Source of the DNA: Myxococcus guangdongensis
Lineage (GTDB): Bacteria; Myxococcota; Myxococcia; Myxococcales; Myxococcaceae
Direction of reading: 5' to 3'
Length of the DNA: 64,000 bases
Assembly: GCF_024198255.1 (NCBI RefSeq)
Contig: NZ_JAJVKW010000003.1
Span: 868,001 to 932,000 of the forward strand
Part shown: piece after piece, positions 17,656 through 28,072 of the stretch
How the letters are laid out: every line of letters begins with the position of its first letter
Position numbering within the stretch: position 1 is the first letter of the stretch
Notes under the pieces: generated by a model
The model's input: only the letters and a program-made list of their open reading frames with translations
Told to the model about the DNA's origin: nothing
Databases searched by the model: none
Position numbers and translations under genes: made by a program

Positions 17656-19874
17656 GGAGCCACCTGGGGTCGAGCCAGATAGACGCCGTGGTCGGAGAGG
17701 AGCGCGACGTCCGCCTCCGTCACCGCCACCGCCTGGGGGAAGTAGAGCGTCGCGTCCCGGAAGGGCACGCGCTGCCCCGGGCCGATGCCGCCGCTGCGCA
17801 CGGGATTGCCGAGCCACGTGGACACCGTGCCGGTCCCCACGTCCAAGGCGCGGAGGACGTGGTTGCCGTTGTCCGCGACATACAGGCGCGTGCCCGCTGG
17901 GTTCAGCGCCAGCCCCGAGGGGGCCTTGAAGAGGGCCTGGGTGGCCGGGCCGTCCACCACGCCCGTCGTCTGGTCCTTCCCGGCGACGGTCGTCACCGCG
18001 CCCGTGGCCACCGCGACGGCGCGCAGCGTGTGGGCGCTCGAGTCGGCCACGTAGAGTCGCCCCGTGGCCGCATCCAGGGCGAGGCCCGTGGGCTCCCGGA
18101 AGCGCGCGGTGGCGCCCGTGCCATCGACGGTGGCTCGTTCGCCCGCGGCGCCGGCCACCGTCGTCACCACCCGGGTGGCGATGTCGATGGCGCGCACCGT
18201 GGCGTTGGCCGAGTCCGCGACGTACAGCGTGAGCCCATCCGCCGTCAGGGCGAGTTGCTGGGGGCTGTCGAAGCGGGCGGCCGGGCCGGTGCCATCGCTG
18301 CTGCCCGCCGCGCTCGCCGTGCCCGCCAGCGTCTGGACCTGCCGGCTTCGCACGTCGATGACGCGCACCACGTGGGTCCCCATGTCGGAGACGTAGAGCC
18401 GCTGGGTGGCCCCGTGCCAGGCGAGCCCCGCGGGGTAGCTCAGCGTGGCGGTCTCCAGCGGGCCATCCACGGCGCCCGGCGTCCCGGGCCTGCCCGCGAG
18501 CGTGCGCGTCTCTCCGTCAGCGAACGTGACGGAGCGCACGGTGTGGTTGTACGTGTCGGCGATGAGCCAGGCGCCGTCCCCCGCGACGATGGCGGAGGGG
18601 CTGTCGAAGCGGGCCTGGACCCCGGGGCCGTCCACGTGGCCGGAGGGCCGCGCCGCGCCGGCGAGCGTCGTCATCTCCAGCGTGCGCAGGTCCAGCCGGC
18701 GCAGCGAGTTGGCGTCGCGGTCGTTGTAGTAGAGGACGTCGCGCGTGGCATCGAGCAGCGGCGGTCCGAAGGCGATGCCCAGCCGCACCTCCGGGCCCAC
18801 GCCGTCCACCGGACGGACATCGTCCGCGTTCCCCAGCAGCGTGGTGGTGCGCCCATCCTCCAGGGCCACCCGGCGCAGCAGGCCGTCCCACCCGGTGACG
18901 TACAGGAAGGTGGCGTCCCCCGTCAGGGACTGCGGCGTGTCGAAGCGCGCCGCGGCGCCCACGCCGTCCTGGTTTCCGGGGGAGCCCGCGGCGCCCGCCA
19001 GCGTGGTGACGTCGTACGTCGTCAGGTCGACCCGCCGCACCGAATGGTTGAAGGTGTCCGCCACGTACAGCGCGGCGCCGACGCGGACGATGCCGCCCAG
19101 GCTGCTGAAGCGCGCCGCGGCGCCGCGTCCGTCGACGCTCTGGTCCGCGCCGGTGTAGCGGGCCCCCGCCACGGTGCTCACCCGTCGGCTGGCGATGTCC
19201 AGGGTGCGGAGCACGCGGTGGGTGCGGTCCGCGATGTAGAGCGTCGCGCCGTCCTCGGAGAGCGCCAGGCTGTGGAGGAGCGACCCCAGCCGCGCCTCGT
19301 CGCCCACGCCATCCACGTTGCCTGGGGAGTCGGGGCTCCCGGCGAGCGTCGTCACCCGTGCGTCCGGCAGGGTGATTCTCCGGACGGTGGGGCCGTCCGC
19401 CAGGTACAGGGCGCTGCCATCCGGCGCCGCGGCCATCGCGCGAGGACTCTTGAAGCGCGCCTCCGTGCTCGAGCCGTCCACCACCCCCATCTGCTGCACC
19501 CGCCCCGCCAGCGTCACGACCGCTCCTGTCGCGGTGTCGATGCGGCGCAGCAGGTTGTTGAAGGTGTCCGCGACATAGATGGACGCGCCGTCCGACGTCA
19601 GCGTCGCTCCCGCCGGGCCGCTGAAGCGCGCCTGTGTCCCCACGCCATCCACGAAGCCCGTGGCCGTGTTTCCCGACAGGAGCGTCAGCGTGTCGCGTGC
19701 CTCGCCCGTGCCGCCGTCCGGCGGTGCTCCCGCGTCGGGCGTCGTCCCCGCGTCCTCCGGGGGGCCGGCATCGGGCCGAGTGGGGGTGGAGCTGGAGCCG
19801 CAGGCCGCGCTCAAGAGGAGGGCCGATGTGACGGCCCACCGGAAGACCCAGGTCCTCGTGCTGCTGGATGTCAT
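17652..19874 (-). CDS. NHL-repeat lipoprotein
   Basis: A 740-residue lipoprotein (lipobox LLSAAC) with a Pro/Asp/Gly-rich linker after the acyl-Cys. Eleven NHL-type repeats fill the rest. Each repeat has VDG.G..ARF, LYVAD..N..(V/L)R and (V/T)TLAG elements and runs about 55-60 residues. NHL repeats fold as beta-propellers and usually bind proteins or ligands. The ATG at 19874 follows GAGG. It is the first gene of the four-gene operon with two small lipoproteins and the double di-haem protein, and it diverges from the RoxA-like gene. I infer an envelope complex; no biochemical role is known. Confidence 0.88.
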   Translation of the reverse strand: MTSSSTRTWVFRWAVTSALLLSAACGSSSTPTRPDAGPPEDAGTTPDAGAPPDGGTGEARDTLTLLSGNTATGFVDGVGTQARFSGPAGATLTSDGASIYVADTFNNLLRRIDTATGAVVTLAGRVQQMGVVDGSSTEARFKSPRAMAAAPDGSALYLADGPTVRRITLPDARVTTLAGSPDSPGNVDGVGDEARLGSLLHSLALSEDGATLYIADRTHRVLRTLDIASRRVSTVAGARYTGADQSVDGRGAAARFSSLGGIVRVGAALYVADTFNHSVRRVDLTTYDVTTLAGAAGSPGNQDGVGAAARFDTPQSLTGDATFLYVTGWDGLLRRVALEDGRTTTLLGNADDVRPVDGVGPEVRLGIAFGPPLLDATRDVLYYNDRDANSLRRLDLRTLEMTTLAGAARPSGHVDGPGVQARFDSPSAIVAGDGAWLIADTYNHTVRSVTFADGETRTLAGRPGTPGAVDGPLETATLSYPAGLAWHGATQRLYVSDMGTHVVRVIDVRSRQVQTLAGTASAAGSSDGTGPAARFDSPQQLALTADGLTLYVADSANATVRAIDIATRVVTTVAGAAGERATVDGTGATARFREPTGLALDAATGRLYVADSSAHTLRAVAVATGAVTTVAGKDQTTGVVDGPATQALFKAPSGLALNPAGTRLYVADNGNHVLRALDVGTGTVSTWLGNPVRSGGIGPGQRVPFRDATLYFPQAVAVTEADVALLSDHGVYLARPQVAP

Positions 19875-20432
19875 GGTGCCTCGTGTGAGAGGCGTCCTGG
19901 TTAATGTATCCGTGTTGCATTTGCAATTGATGAGTCAATACAGGGATTCACGGCGCGCGACACCTGGGCTGTCTGGCTTGATTTGAATTGCGAGGCTCAC
20001 GACCTGGCGGTGTCACCTCCCCCTCCCCCCGGGGAGTCGCTGGATGGCGGCTCTCTCATTTTTTAATGGAATTTGTGCTGTTTCAGACATTTCTGGAGAT
20101 GGGGCTTGTTGACGGACTGCCAATAAGAGGGCATCTTTCGTGGCGAAGCAGTCACGAGTGGCCCTCCATGACCTCTCCCCCTGGTCCTCGATTGCCGAGC
20201 AGGTCCTGCTCCTCGAGCGCTCGAGTCGAGCGACGACCCTGCGTGGGCGAAGGGCTGGCGGACGCGCTCTGCGAGGCGCCCGACGATGTTCCTTCCGCGC
20301 GTACTTCCGCCTCGCCGTCGGTGATGCCCGTGCTCGAAGTCCGCCGAGGTGGCGGCTTCGGGGCGGGCTCGACCTGCTTCCTGCCGTGTCTTGGCGGTGG
20401 GGAAGCGGGAACACGCAGCGAAGGAGCGTCCT
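19875..20432. promoter_or_regulatory. Divergent promoter region between NHL operon and RoxA-like gene
   Basis: 558 bases with no convincing gene; several overlapping frames are open but lack ribosome sites and family resemblance. Two AT-rich patches (about 19900-19990 and 20055-20110) contrast with the surroundings and are likely promoters. On the minus strand TTGACT (near 19935) and TACATT (near 19905) resemble promoter hexamers but are spaced too far apart for a normal pair. Confidence 0.5.
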
Positions 20433-22496
<2,064 letters not shown>

Positions 22497-22516
22497 CGAA
22501 GGGCCGTGGGTGTTTG

Positions 22517-22555
22517 GAATCGAGGCACGGGGTGGAATACTCCGTGCCTCGATTC
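22517..22555 (+). terminator. Terminator hairpin after the RoxA-like gene
   Basis: Perfect 14-bp stem GAATCGAGGCACGG / CCGTGCCTCGATTC with an 11-base loop, 20 bp after the stop and just before the next gene's start at 22571. Only a short T run follows. Confidence 0.65.
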
Positions 22556-22570
22556 TTGGAGCACTCACAC

Positions 22571-23092
22571 ATGCGAACGGCCCACGTTGTCCCTGTCCTC
22601 TTCCTCGCGCTCTCGACTCCGGCCTCCGCGGAGGACGTCACGTTCGAGTACACCGACGTGGAGAAGTGTCCGCGGGAGGCTGCCACCGAGGAGGAGGAGG
22701 GCAGTGACATGCCCTTGGACTGTCCCGCTCCCGGAGGCGAGTACACGCTGACGGAGTCCTACAGCGCCTACGACTCCTTCCGGCGCATCACGTTGAAGGG
22801 TGACGCCCAGTTCTCCGTCGAGCTGCGGCCGAAGGCTTCGTGCCCCGTGGCCCGCTTCAGCAACAAGGTGGAGTGGCGGATGAAGGATGGGAAGCCCTTC
22901 GCGGTGATTCAGCGCGTGACGTGCCACGCCCTCAACAAGGATCAGTCCGGGCCGGGCAAGAAGCTGGGGGAGTACCTCGTCGTGAGGGGACTCAAGGGCC
23001 ACACGTCGATCAGCGGTGAAGTGCCCACGAAGACGGCGGCCGCGAACACGAAGGCGCGCGCGCTCGCGGACTCGGCGCTCCAGAAGCGCTGA
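22571..23092 (+). CDS. Secreted protein of unknown function
   Basis: A 173-residue exported protein starting at ATG 22571, with a signal peptide ending near STPASA-ED. The mature protein has four or five cysteines and a beta-rich pattern (DSFRRITLKGDAQFSVEL) and a Lys/Ala-rich tail. An in-frame ATG at 22514 lies inside the preceding hairpin and is not used here. No family is recognised. It may read through from the RoxA-like gene, but the hairpin between them argues for separate transcription. Confidence 0.65.
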   Translation: MRTAHVVPVLFLALSTPASAEDVTFEYTDVEKCPREAATEEEEGSDMPLDCPAPGGEYTLTESYSAYDSFRRITLKGDAQFSVELRPKASCPVARFSNKVEWRMKDGKPFAVIQRVTCHALNKDQSGPGKKLGEYLVVRGLKGHTSISGEVPTKTAAANTKARALADSALQKR

Positions 23093-23223
23093 GAGAAGTT
23101 CTAATCAGAAGCTCGCCGCACTTCATGTGGGTTGCATTGTCGGTGGCTTCAGGGCTGGGACACGCCGCACATGGCAGTTCCCATTCTGGGAGCTCTCTTG
23201 TTCGGGGATGCCCGACTCTGCGC

Positions 23224-24015
23224 TCAGTCATCGTTAGGCTGATTGCGTATTGCGATCCACTCGTAGCGGCCATCGCTGAGATGCTGTACCCAACCTGCCA
23301 GTCGCTTGGGCCTTCGCTTCGCGCTCATCTGATGAAGCGTCGTATTGATGGATGCGATGTTTTTGACAGCCAGTATCTTGGCAACCTCGTCTGCGCTGAG
23401 TGGACGTCCAGCGTCGCGGAGCGCCAGCGCCGCCCTGTCTGCAAGAACAAGGTTGTTTGTTCTCGGGCCTTCACCTCGGAGTCCCTTTGCTGCGCGGACG
23501 ACGCTGGTGCGACGATGGTTTCGCTTGCTCAGTTCTTCTTCAGCCTTCACCCTGCTCTTTACGTCCTCTGCCACCTGCATGCTCTGGAGGATGAGGCCGT
23601 AGGCGGTATCGGTGATGCCGTCAGGATCGGGGACCAGAATCAGATCTGTATCCATGAAAGCTTTGTCAACGACACGCGGATCGATGTCCAATTCGTCCTT
23701 GAACTGGAACAGCCAAGAATGAAGCAGGATGTCCATTGTCGAGGCACTGAATCGGCTGGTCCAATACCCATCGCCGAACTCCTCTGACGCGGGATAGGTG
23801 CCTGCAAGCTCGAAACGCAGTTGGCAGGCTGACAGGTATCCCAAGATCTCAAATGGATTGAGCCATTCGTCCACCTCTTCTAGTGTGGGAGGTGGATCCT
23901 TGTAGATGCTCTCCCACATATCCTGAACGTATGCAGATGCGTTTTCGTAGATCTCCTCAGCTGCTTGGATCTGGCTGAGTGGATGTGCGAGAGATCTGAA
24001 TGAATGCATCGCCAT
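23224..24015 (-). CDS. Low-G+C gene; hypothetical protein with C-terminal winged-helix-like region
   Basis: A 263-residue cytoplasmic protein. The base composition is near 50% G+C by eye, with A/T-ending codons common, against about 70% around it, which suggests recent acquisition. The N-terminal two thirds is acidic and helical, with no recognised domain (LNPFEILGYLSACQ, DLILVPDPDG). The last ~70 residues (ALALRDAGRPLSADEVAKIL, then INTTLHQMS and DGRYEW) have the pattern of a HARE-HTH-type winged helix, found in restriction and chromatin proteins. This domain reading is tentative. The gene stands alone and is convergent with the secreted-protein gene. A role in defence or regulation is possible but unproven. 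Confidence 0.75.
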   Translation of the reverse strand: MAMHSFRSLAHPLSQIQAAEEIYENASAYVQDMWESIYKDPPPTLEEVDEWLNPFEILGYLSACQLRFELAGTYPASEEFGDGYWTSRFSASTMDILLHSWLFQFKDELDIDPRVVDKAFMDTDLILVPDPDGITDTAYGLILQSMQVAEDVKSRVKAEEELSKRNHRRTSVVRAAKGLRGEGPRTNNLVLADRAALALRDAGRPLSADEVAKILAVKNIASINTTLHQMSAKRRPKRLAGWVQHLSDGRYEWIAIRNQPNDD

Positions 24016-24120
24016 AGGCGTTATCTAGTGCATATTCTGGCGGCGCGTCAAGGTGACTTGTCATGACTGCATGCTCGGCCGAGTCGAGTCGGGATGGTGG
24101 CCAGTCGCGTCGGCCCTGGT

Positions 24121-24342
24121 TCAGTCGGTGCTCCGCGTGCCGCCACGTGACCGGGCGGTGTAGGGCAGCACGAACAGGTACATGCCGGTGAGCAGGAGCA
24201 GCAGCAGCGGAGGCAGCGCCAGATAGGCGGCCCAGACGGGGGGCGCCTCCTGTCCCATGACGACGATGTTGGCGATGACGGCCACCGTGAAGGCCACGGA
24301 CAGCCAGCGATGCGTCCGACGGATTCCCGCACTCCAGTTCAT
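24121..24342 (-). CDS. Small two-helix membrane protein
   Basis: A 73-residue integral membrane protein starting MNWSAGIRRTHRWL at ATG 24342, with GGGAG upstream. Two hydrophobic segments (about 15-32 and 36-55, LALPPLLLLLLTGMYLFV) are joined by the short loop GQEAPPV. No family is recognised. A decayed paralogue lies at 24918-25075 on the same strand, on the other side of the SUKH gene, so this gene has duplicated locally. Confidence 0.7.
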   Translation of the reverse strand: MNWSAGIRRTHRWLSVAFTVAVIANIVVMGQEAPPVWAAYLALPPLLLLLLTGMYLFVLPYTARSRGGTRSTD

Positions 24343-24437
24343 GGGTCGCTCCCGAGATGAGCGACCACTGTGGAGTTTCATGCGGGCGATTGCTTCTCGA
24401 ATCCTGCTCGACCGTCATGCGCTACGTTCCGGTGGAT

Positions 24438-24917
24438 ATGGTGAAGCCCAAGAAGCCTCAGACTCCCGTGGTCGATGCGTTCGGCAATACCTGGAGCGAC
24501 TGTGTCCCCGTGCTCGCGGAGGACATCGCGTCGACGGAGGCCGCGGTGGGACTGAAGATGCCCGCCGAGCTCGCGAAGCTGTTCGAGGGGTATGCGGGCG
24601 GCTCTCCCGAATGGAGCTTCTACGAGAGCGAGGAGAACGACATCGAGGTGTCGATCGGCTACATCATCCCTCTCCAGCAGGAGGGGATGCGCGATGCGCT
24701 GGCGACGGTCCACCAGCGAATCCGGAAGCATCAGCCCACCTATCCGCGGGACGTGTTCCCGTTCGCCTATGACAACGGCCACGCCAACCTGCTCTGTGTG
24801 AAGGTCGAGACCGGGGAGGTGGTGTACTGGCTTCACGATGACGTGGATGAGCCCGTCCGGGTCGTCGCGGGGACGCTCCAGGAGTTCCTCTCGGGGCTGG
24901 CCGAGCCTCCGTTCTAA
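24438..24917 (+). CDS. SMI1/KNR4 (SUKH) family protein, possible immunity protein
   Basis: A 159-residue SUKH-fold protein; an ATG at 24417 would add seven residues and neither start has a perfect ribosome site. Typical features are TEAAVGLKMPAELAKLFEGY near the N-terminus, the aromatic/acidic loop SPEWSFYESEEND, and the C-terminal DVFPFAYDNGHANLLCV and WLHDDVDEP. In bacteria this fold is common as immunity protein to secreted polymorphic toxins, and many copies are orphan. No toxin gene is seen in the window. It sits between a small membrane-protein gene and that gene's decayed copy, in an accessory-looking islet. Confidence 0.8.
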   Translation: MVKPKKPQTPVVDAFGNTWSDCVPVLAEDIASTEAAVGLKMPAELAKLFEGYAGGSPEWSFYESEENDIEVSIGYIIPLQQEGMRDALATVHQRIRKHQPTYPRDVFPFAYDNGHANLLCVKVETGEVVYWLHDDVDEPVRVVAGTLQEFLSGLAEPPF

Positions 24918-25075
24918 CTGGACGGGGCGCCCGGCTCCTATATGGCCGCACGAACAGATACATGCCGTTGAGCAGCAGCAGGAGTGGAGGCAGCGCCAGC
25001 CAGGCGACCCAGACGGGCGGCGCTTCCTTCCTCCAGCCAGCGATGGGCCTGACGGATTCCTCGGTTCCAGCTCAT
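24918..25075 (-). pseudogene. Decayed copy of the small two-helix membrane protein
   Basis: On the minus strand, ATG at 25075 begins MSWNRGIRQAHRWL, clearly homologous to the intact gene at 24121-24342. A deletion of about 45-50 bp then removes the first membrane helix and shifts the frame. In the next frame the rest of the protein reads EAPPVWVAWLALPPLLLLLN, then GMYLFVRPY, matching the intact copy. The 3' end is lost where it meets the SUKH gene. The 5' flanks of both copies are also alike. Confidence 0.75.
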
Positions 25076-25372
25076 GGGCGCTCCTGAGATGGCGAAGGCA
25101 GACACGGGCATGAAGACAGACGCGTGACGGTGCGGTGTTCATGTCAGGTTCGGCAGTCGGAGAATCCATTGGCCCGGCTCGTCGTGGATTCGTGATGCCA
25201 GGTTCTTGTCGCCGTGGGTGGTCTCGCTCGCCCTCGAGCTCGTACCCTCCAGCCTGTTGGGCTTGCTCCTCTCGCCTCGGGGCTTTTGGAGCGTCTTCCA
25301 GCGGGAAACAGGTGGGCTAGGCTCCAGCGGGACACGGTTGCATCCAGTCCGTGGGGGAAAGGCGGCGCAGGC
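25076..25372. other. Intergenic region before the glycosyltransferase gene
   Basis: About 300 bases. The left end is the former upstream region of the decayed membrane-protein gene. The rest has long open frames but no ribosome site or recognisable product. It probably contains the promoter of the glycosyltransferase gene. Confidence 0.4.
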
Positions 25373-26200
25373 GTGCGACTCGCTGGGTACGTGATTCACG
25401 GAAACAACCAGGACACCTTGCCCAGGTGTCTGGAAGGCCTGCTGGCGGTTTGTGATGAGGTCGTCGCCCTGGACTCCCTGTCCACGGACGGCTCCACGGA
25501 GATTGCCCGGAGGATGGGGGCGCGCTCCGTGTCGGTGGCCTGGGCGGGTTATGGCGCCGCCCGGGCCGCCGCCATTGAGGCGCTGGGCCCCTCCGACTAC
25601 GTCTTCTTCCTCGACTCGGATGAGCACCTGGGCGAGGAGGCCATCCAGACCCTCCGGGCCTGGAAGGAGCGCCAGCCCGAGGAGGCCGTCTACAGGCTGC
25701 CCCGGCGCGACTGGGCCGAGGTCGATGGCCAGCGTTTCCTGTACCGCACGGAGTGGCGTGCGCGCCTCATCCGCAGGGATGTCGCCGTGTGGCGGCCCGA
25801 GATGATCGTCCACGAGGCGTTGCCGTGCATGCGCGCAGGTCGGCTGCCCGCGCCCATCGAGCACCGGTTCGCGACTTCCGTCTCGCTTCGCTCAGCCAAG
25901 GAGCACCGTTATGCGCTGCTCTGGGCGGTCATGGCGCTGGCGGAGGGGCGCAAGTCCAAGCCCGTGATGTTCCAGCGCCCGGCGCATCTCCTCAGGGACG
26001 GGGTGCTGCATGGGGCGTTGTGGCGCGGTGGATGGGCCGCGTTGAAGCTCGCATGGGTGGTGGCTGGGTACCACGCGGCCAAGTACCGCTATCTGCGCGA
26101 CCTGCGACAGGGTGGGTACCCGGAGCTGGTCCGGGCGTTCCAGGAGCGACGCTACGGCGAGCTGTTCCAGCAGGTCCGGACCCTGGAGCTCGAGCCCTGA
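25373..26200 (+). CDS. Glycosyltransferase family 2 (WaaE/KdtX-like)
   Basis: A 275-residue GT-A glycosyltransferase. I start at GTG 25373 (VRLAGYVIHGNNQDTL), which places the beta-strand of the GT2 fold at the N-terminus as in homologues. The open frame runs on to 25214 but without family resemblance. Motifs are DSLSTDGSTEIARRMGAR (nucleotide binding) and FFLDSDEHLGEEA with the DxD-type metal site, followed by WRARLIRRD and VHEALPC. This pattern fits enzymes adding sugars to lipopolysaccharide core. The C-terminal amphipathic segment is probably membrane-associated. Donor and acceptor are unknown. Confidence 0.85.
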   Translation: MRLAGYVIHGNNQDTLPRCLEGLLAVCDEVVALDSLSTDGSTEIARRMGARSVSVAWAGYGAARAAAIEALGPSDYVFFLDSDEHLGEEAIQTLRAWKERQPEEAVYRLPRRDWAEVDGQRFLYRTEWRARLIRRDVAVWRPEMIVHEALPCMRAGRLPAPIEHRFATSVSLRSAKEHRYALLWAVMALAEGRKSKPVMFQRPAHLLRDGVLHGALWRGGWAALKLAWVVAGYHAAKYRYLRDLRQGGYPELVRAFQERRYGELFQQVRTLELEP

Positions 26201-26282
26201 TGCTGGACGTCGCTCCCGGCGAGGCTCGTTGGGGCGGCTGCTTTGGAGGACGAGCCCCTGCGTGATGCGTGTGTCCGCGGGC

Positions 26283-27239
26283 TCAGCCCTGCCGGGCGTG
26301 GGGGCTCACAGCGGGCTTCGCCTGCGTGGCGCGAGGCTGAGTCTTCGCGGGCGTGGCCTGCGGCATCGCGGATGGCTTGCGGGATGCGGGCACGGGCTTC
26401 GTGGCCACGGGCTTCCCCTTGGGCACGAGGGGGCGTGGCTCAGCCTTCACTCCCATGGGGCGCGAGGTCTCCACCTTCGCTCCCATCGTCGTCGTGGATG
26501 ACGGCCTCGCGGGCGTGGGGGGCTTGCGCGCCCCCGTCTGCGGCGGCCTCACCGCCGGAGCCGGCTTCACCACCGCCGCGCGCACCGGCGTCTCCACGGC
26601 CACCACCGGCACGGGCCGCGCGCGCGCCGCCACCACGGGACGCGGAGGAGGCTCCGGCCGCGTCCGTGCCCACGCCGTGAGCACCTTCGGCACGTAGTAC
26701 TCCGTCTCCCCGTTCCTCGGCACGCGCCCGTTCACCGACCCGGGCCCCGCGTTGTACGCGGCCACCGCGAGCCGCACGTCACGGAAGCGCCGCAGCTGCT
26801 CGGCCAGGTACCGCGCGCTGCCATCCAGCGCCGGCTCCGGGTCGAACGGGTCCTCCACGCCGAGCATCTTCGCCGTCGTCGGCATCAGCTGCCCCGGGCC
26901 CATCGCACCCGCCGGAGAGATGCGGTGCACCCGCCCCTCCGACTCCACCAGCACCAGCGCCTGCAACAACCCCTCGGGCAGCCCGTGCCGCTTCTCCGCC
27001 CGCGCGATGAGCGGCTCCAACGGCTCATGCCCATCCCACAGGCACGAGGGCCGATGCGCCGCGTACGAGCGCAGCGCGTTCACCTTCATCTCCAGGAACG
27101 AGGGCGACAGGGGCGAGATGTGCGTGTCCCCCAGCCACGCGACGGCCGTGTTGATGAGCACCAGCGGCGCCACCGCCGCCAGCCCCACCCACGCCCACCA
27201 CGGAATGCTGAAGCCACCCAGGGCCCGCTTGCGTCCCAC
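26283..27239 (-). CDS. Lytic transglycosylase (SLT domain) with membrane anchor
   Basis: A 318-residue peptidoglycan lyase. The chosen GTG start (27239) lies 10 bp after the TetR stop and directly behind GGGTGGGGAG; upstream in-frame starts would overlap the TetR gene. One N-terminal membrane helix (WAWVGLAAVAPLVLINTAVAW) anchors it. The SLT domain (about 75-190) has the catalytic Glu in LVESEGRVHRISPAGAMG, then GQLMPTTA and AVAAYNAGPGSV. The C-terminal ~120 residues are Pro/Ala/Lys-rich and basic, probably disordered and cell-wall-binding. It cleaves the glycan strand of peptidoglycan in the periplasm. It is probably cotranscribed with the TetR regulator. Confidence 0.88.
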   Translation of the reverse strand: MGRKRALGGFSIPWWAWVGLAAVAPLVLINTAVAWLGDTHISPLSPSFLEMKVNALRSYAAHRPSCLWDGHEPLEPLIARAEKRHGLPEGLLQALVLVESEGRVHRISPAGAMGPGQLMPTTAKMLGVEDPFDPEPALDGSARYLAEQLRRFRDVRLAVAAYNAGPGSVNGRVPRNGETEYYVPKVLTAWARTRPEPPPRPVVAARARPVPVVAVETPVRAAVVKPAPAVRPPQTGARKPPTPARPSSTTTMGAKVETSRPMGVKAEPRPLVPKGKPVATKPVPASRKPSAMPQATPAKTQPRATQAKPAVSPHARQG

Positions 27240-27249
27240 CTCCCCACCC

Positions 27250-27975
27250 TTAAGGGCGCTTCGCACCCCCGTCCAACTTCCGGCGCCCCCCGCGTTCACC
27301 CGGCGGCACCCTGAGTCCATCCAGCACCAACGTGGTGAGCGCGTCCGGAAGCTCCAGCGGGTTGCCGATGTCCTCCTCGCTCAACACCGCGAGCAACAGC
27401 CGCTCCACCGCCCCCACCACCGCGAGCCCGCTCACCGCCGGGCGGATGGGCCGCAAGAGCCCGTGCGTGTGCGCCTTCTGGGTGATGTCCACCGCGTGCC
27501 GGGACACCTCGCGCGACAGCTGCGCCACCTTCGTGCGCGCCCCCACCGCCGGCCCCCGGCTCTCCTGCAGGTACAGCCGCACCACGCCCGGGTACTGCAA
27601 GAGCGCGCTGGCGATGACCGCCGCCATCGCCCGGTACGCCTCGAACATCGCCTCCACCCCGCGCGCCCCCTCGAGCGCCCGGCCACACGCCTCCAGCCCC
27701 GACAACAGCTCCCCGCGCACGGGCGCCAGCAGCGCCTCCACCAGCGCCGGCTTGTCGGCGAAGTACCGGTAGAACGTCCCCTTGGCCACCCCCGCCGCCT
27801 GGGTGATGTCGTCGATGGTGACCGCGTCCAGCCCCCGCTCCACGAAGAGCTTCAGCGCCGCGTCCTCCAGCTCCTTCTTCCGCTCCCGCCGCGCCGTCTC
27901 CCGCACGCCCCCAGGACGCCCCGGACGCCGGTCCGCCTCCTCGCCCCCTCGCTTCGGTCCCTCGCGGCTCACCAT
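27250..27975 (-). CDS. TetR/AcrR family transcriptional regulator
   Basis: A 241-residue regulator started at ATG 27975, preceded by GGAG. After a basic N-terminal tail (about 1-30) the helix-turn-helix reads [37 protein letters not shown], a classic TetR head. The C-terminal ligand domain (about 90-225) is unassigned. The gene diverges from a fatty-acid-hydroxylase-like gene, with a palindrome TGACCAAATAGTCA between them that is likely its operator. It is expected to repress itself and that neighbour, probably in response to a lipid-like ligand (inference). Confidence 0.92.
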   Translation of the reverse strand: MVSREGPKRGGEEADRRPGRPGGVRETARRERKKELEDAALKLFVERGLDAVTIDDITQAAGVAKGTFYRYFADKPALVEALLAPVRGELLSGLEACGRALEGARGVEAMFEAYRAMAAVIASALLQYPGVVRLYLQESRGPAVGARTKVAQLSREVSRHAVDITQKAHTHGLLRPIRPAVSGLAVVGAVERLLLAVLSEEDIGNPLELPDALTTLVLDGLRVPPGERGGRRKLDGGAKRP

Positions 27976-28010
27976 CGTGCGCTCCGACGCATCGCGTGAT
28001 ACATAAAGAG

Positions 28011-28024
28011 TGACCAAATAGTCA
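28011..28024. promoter_or_regulatory. Probable TetR operator
   Basis: TGACCAAATAGTCA, an inverted repeat with half-sites TGAC/GTCA around a 6-bp AT-rich centre, 35 bp upstream of the TetR start and 48 bp before the divergent hydroxylase start. Size, symmetry and place fit operators of the TetR family. Confidence 0.6.
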
Positions 28025-28072
28025 TGATTTCGAGGGCGGGGCGCCGGCCGGGCGCTCCGTGGGAGAGCGACG

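Noticed and set aside
17652-19874. Regularly spaced repeats, possible CRISPR-like array
   Set aside because: The repeats are about 170-180 bp, degenerate, in frame and encode NHL propeller blades.
17436-19904. 822-codon open frame on the plus strand
   Set aside because: It mirrors the NHL-repeat gene; the apparent repeats in it only reflect the NHL repeats on the other strand.
24378-25169. 263-codon minus-strand frame over the SUKH gene
   Set aside because: Antisense to the SUKH gene; only its upstream end carries real homology, which belongs to the decayed membrane-protein copy.
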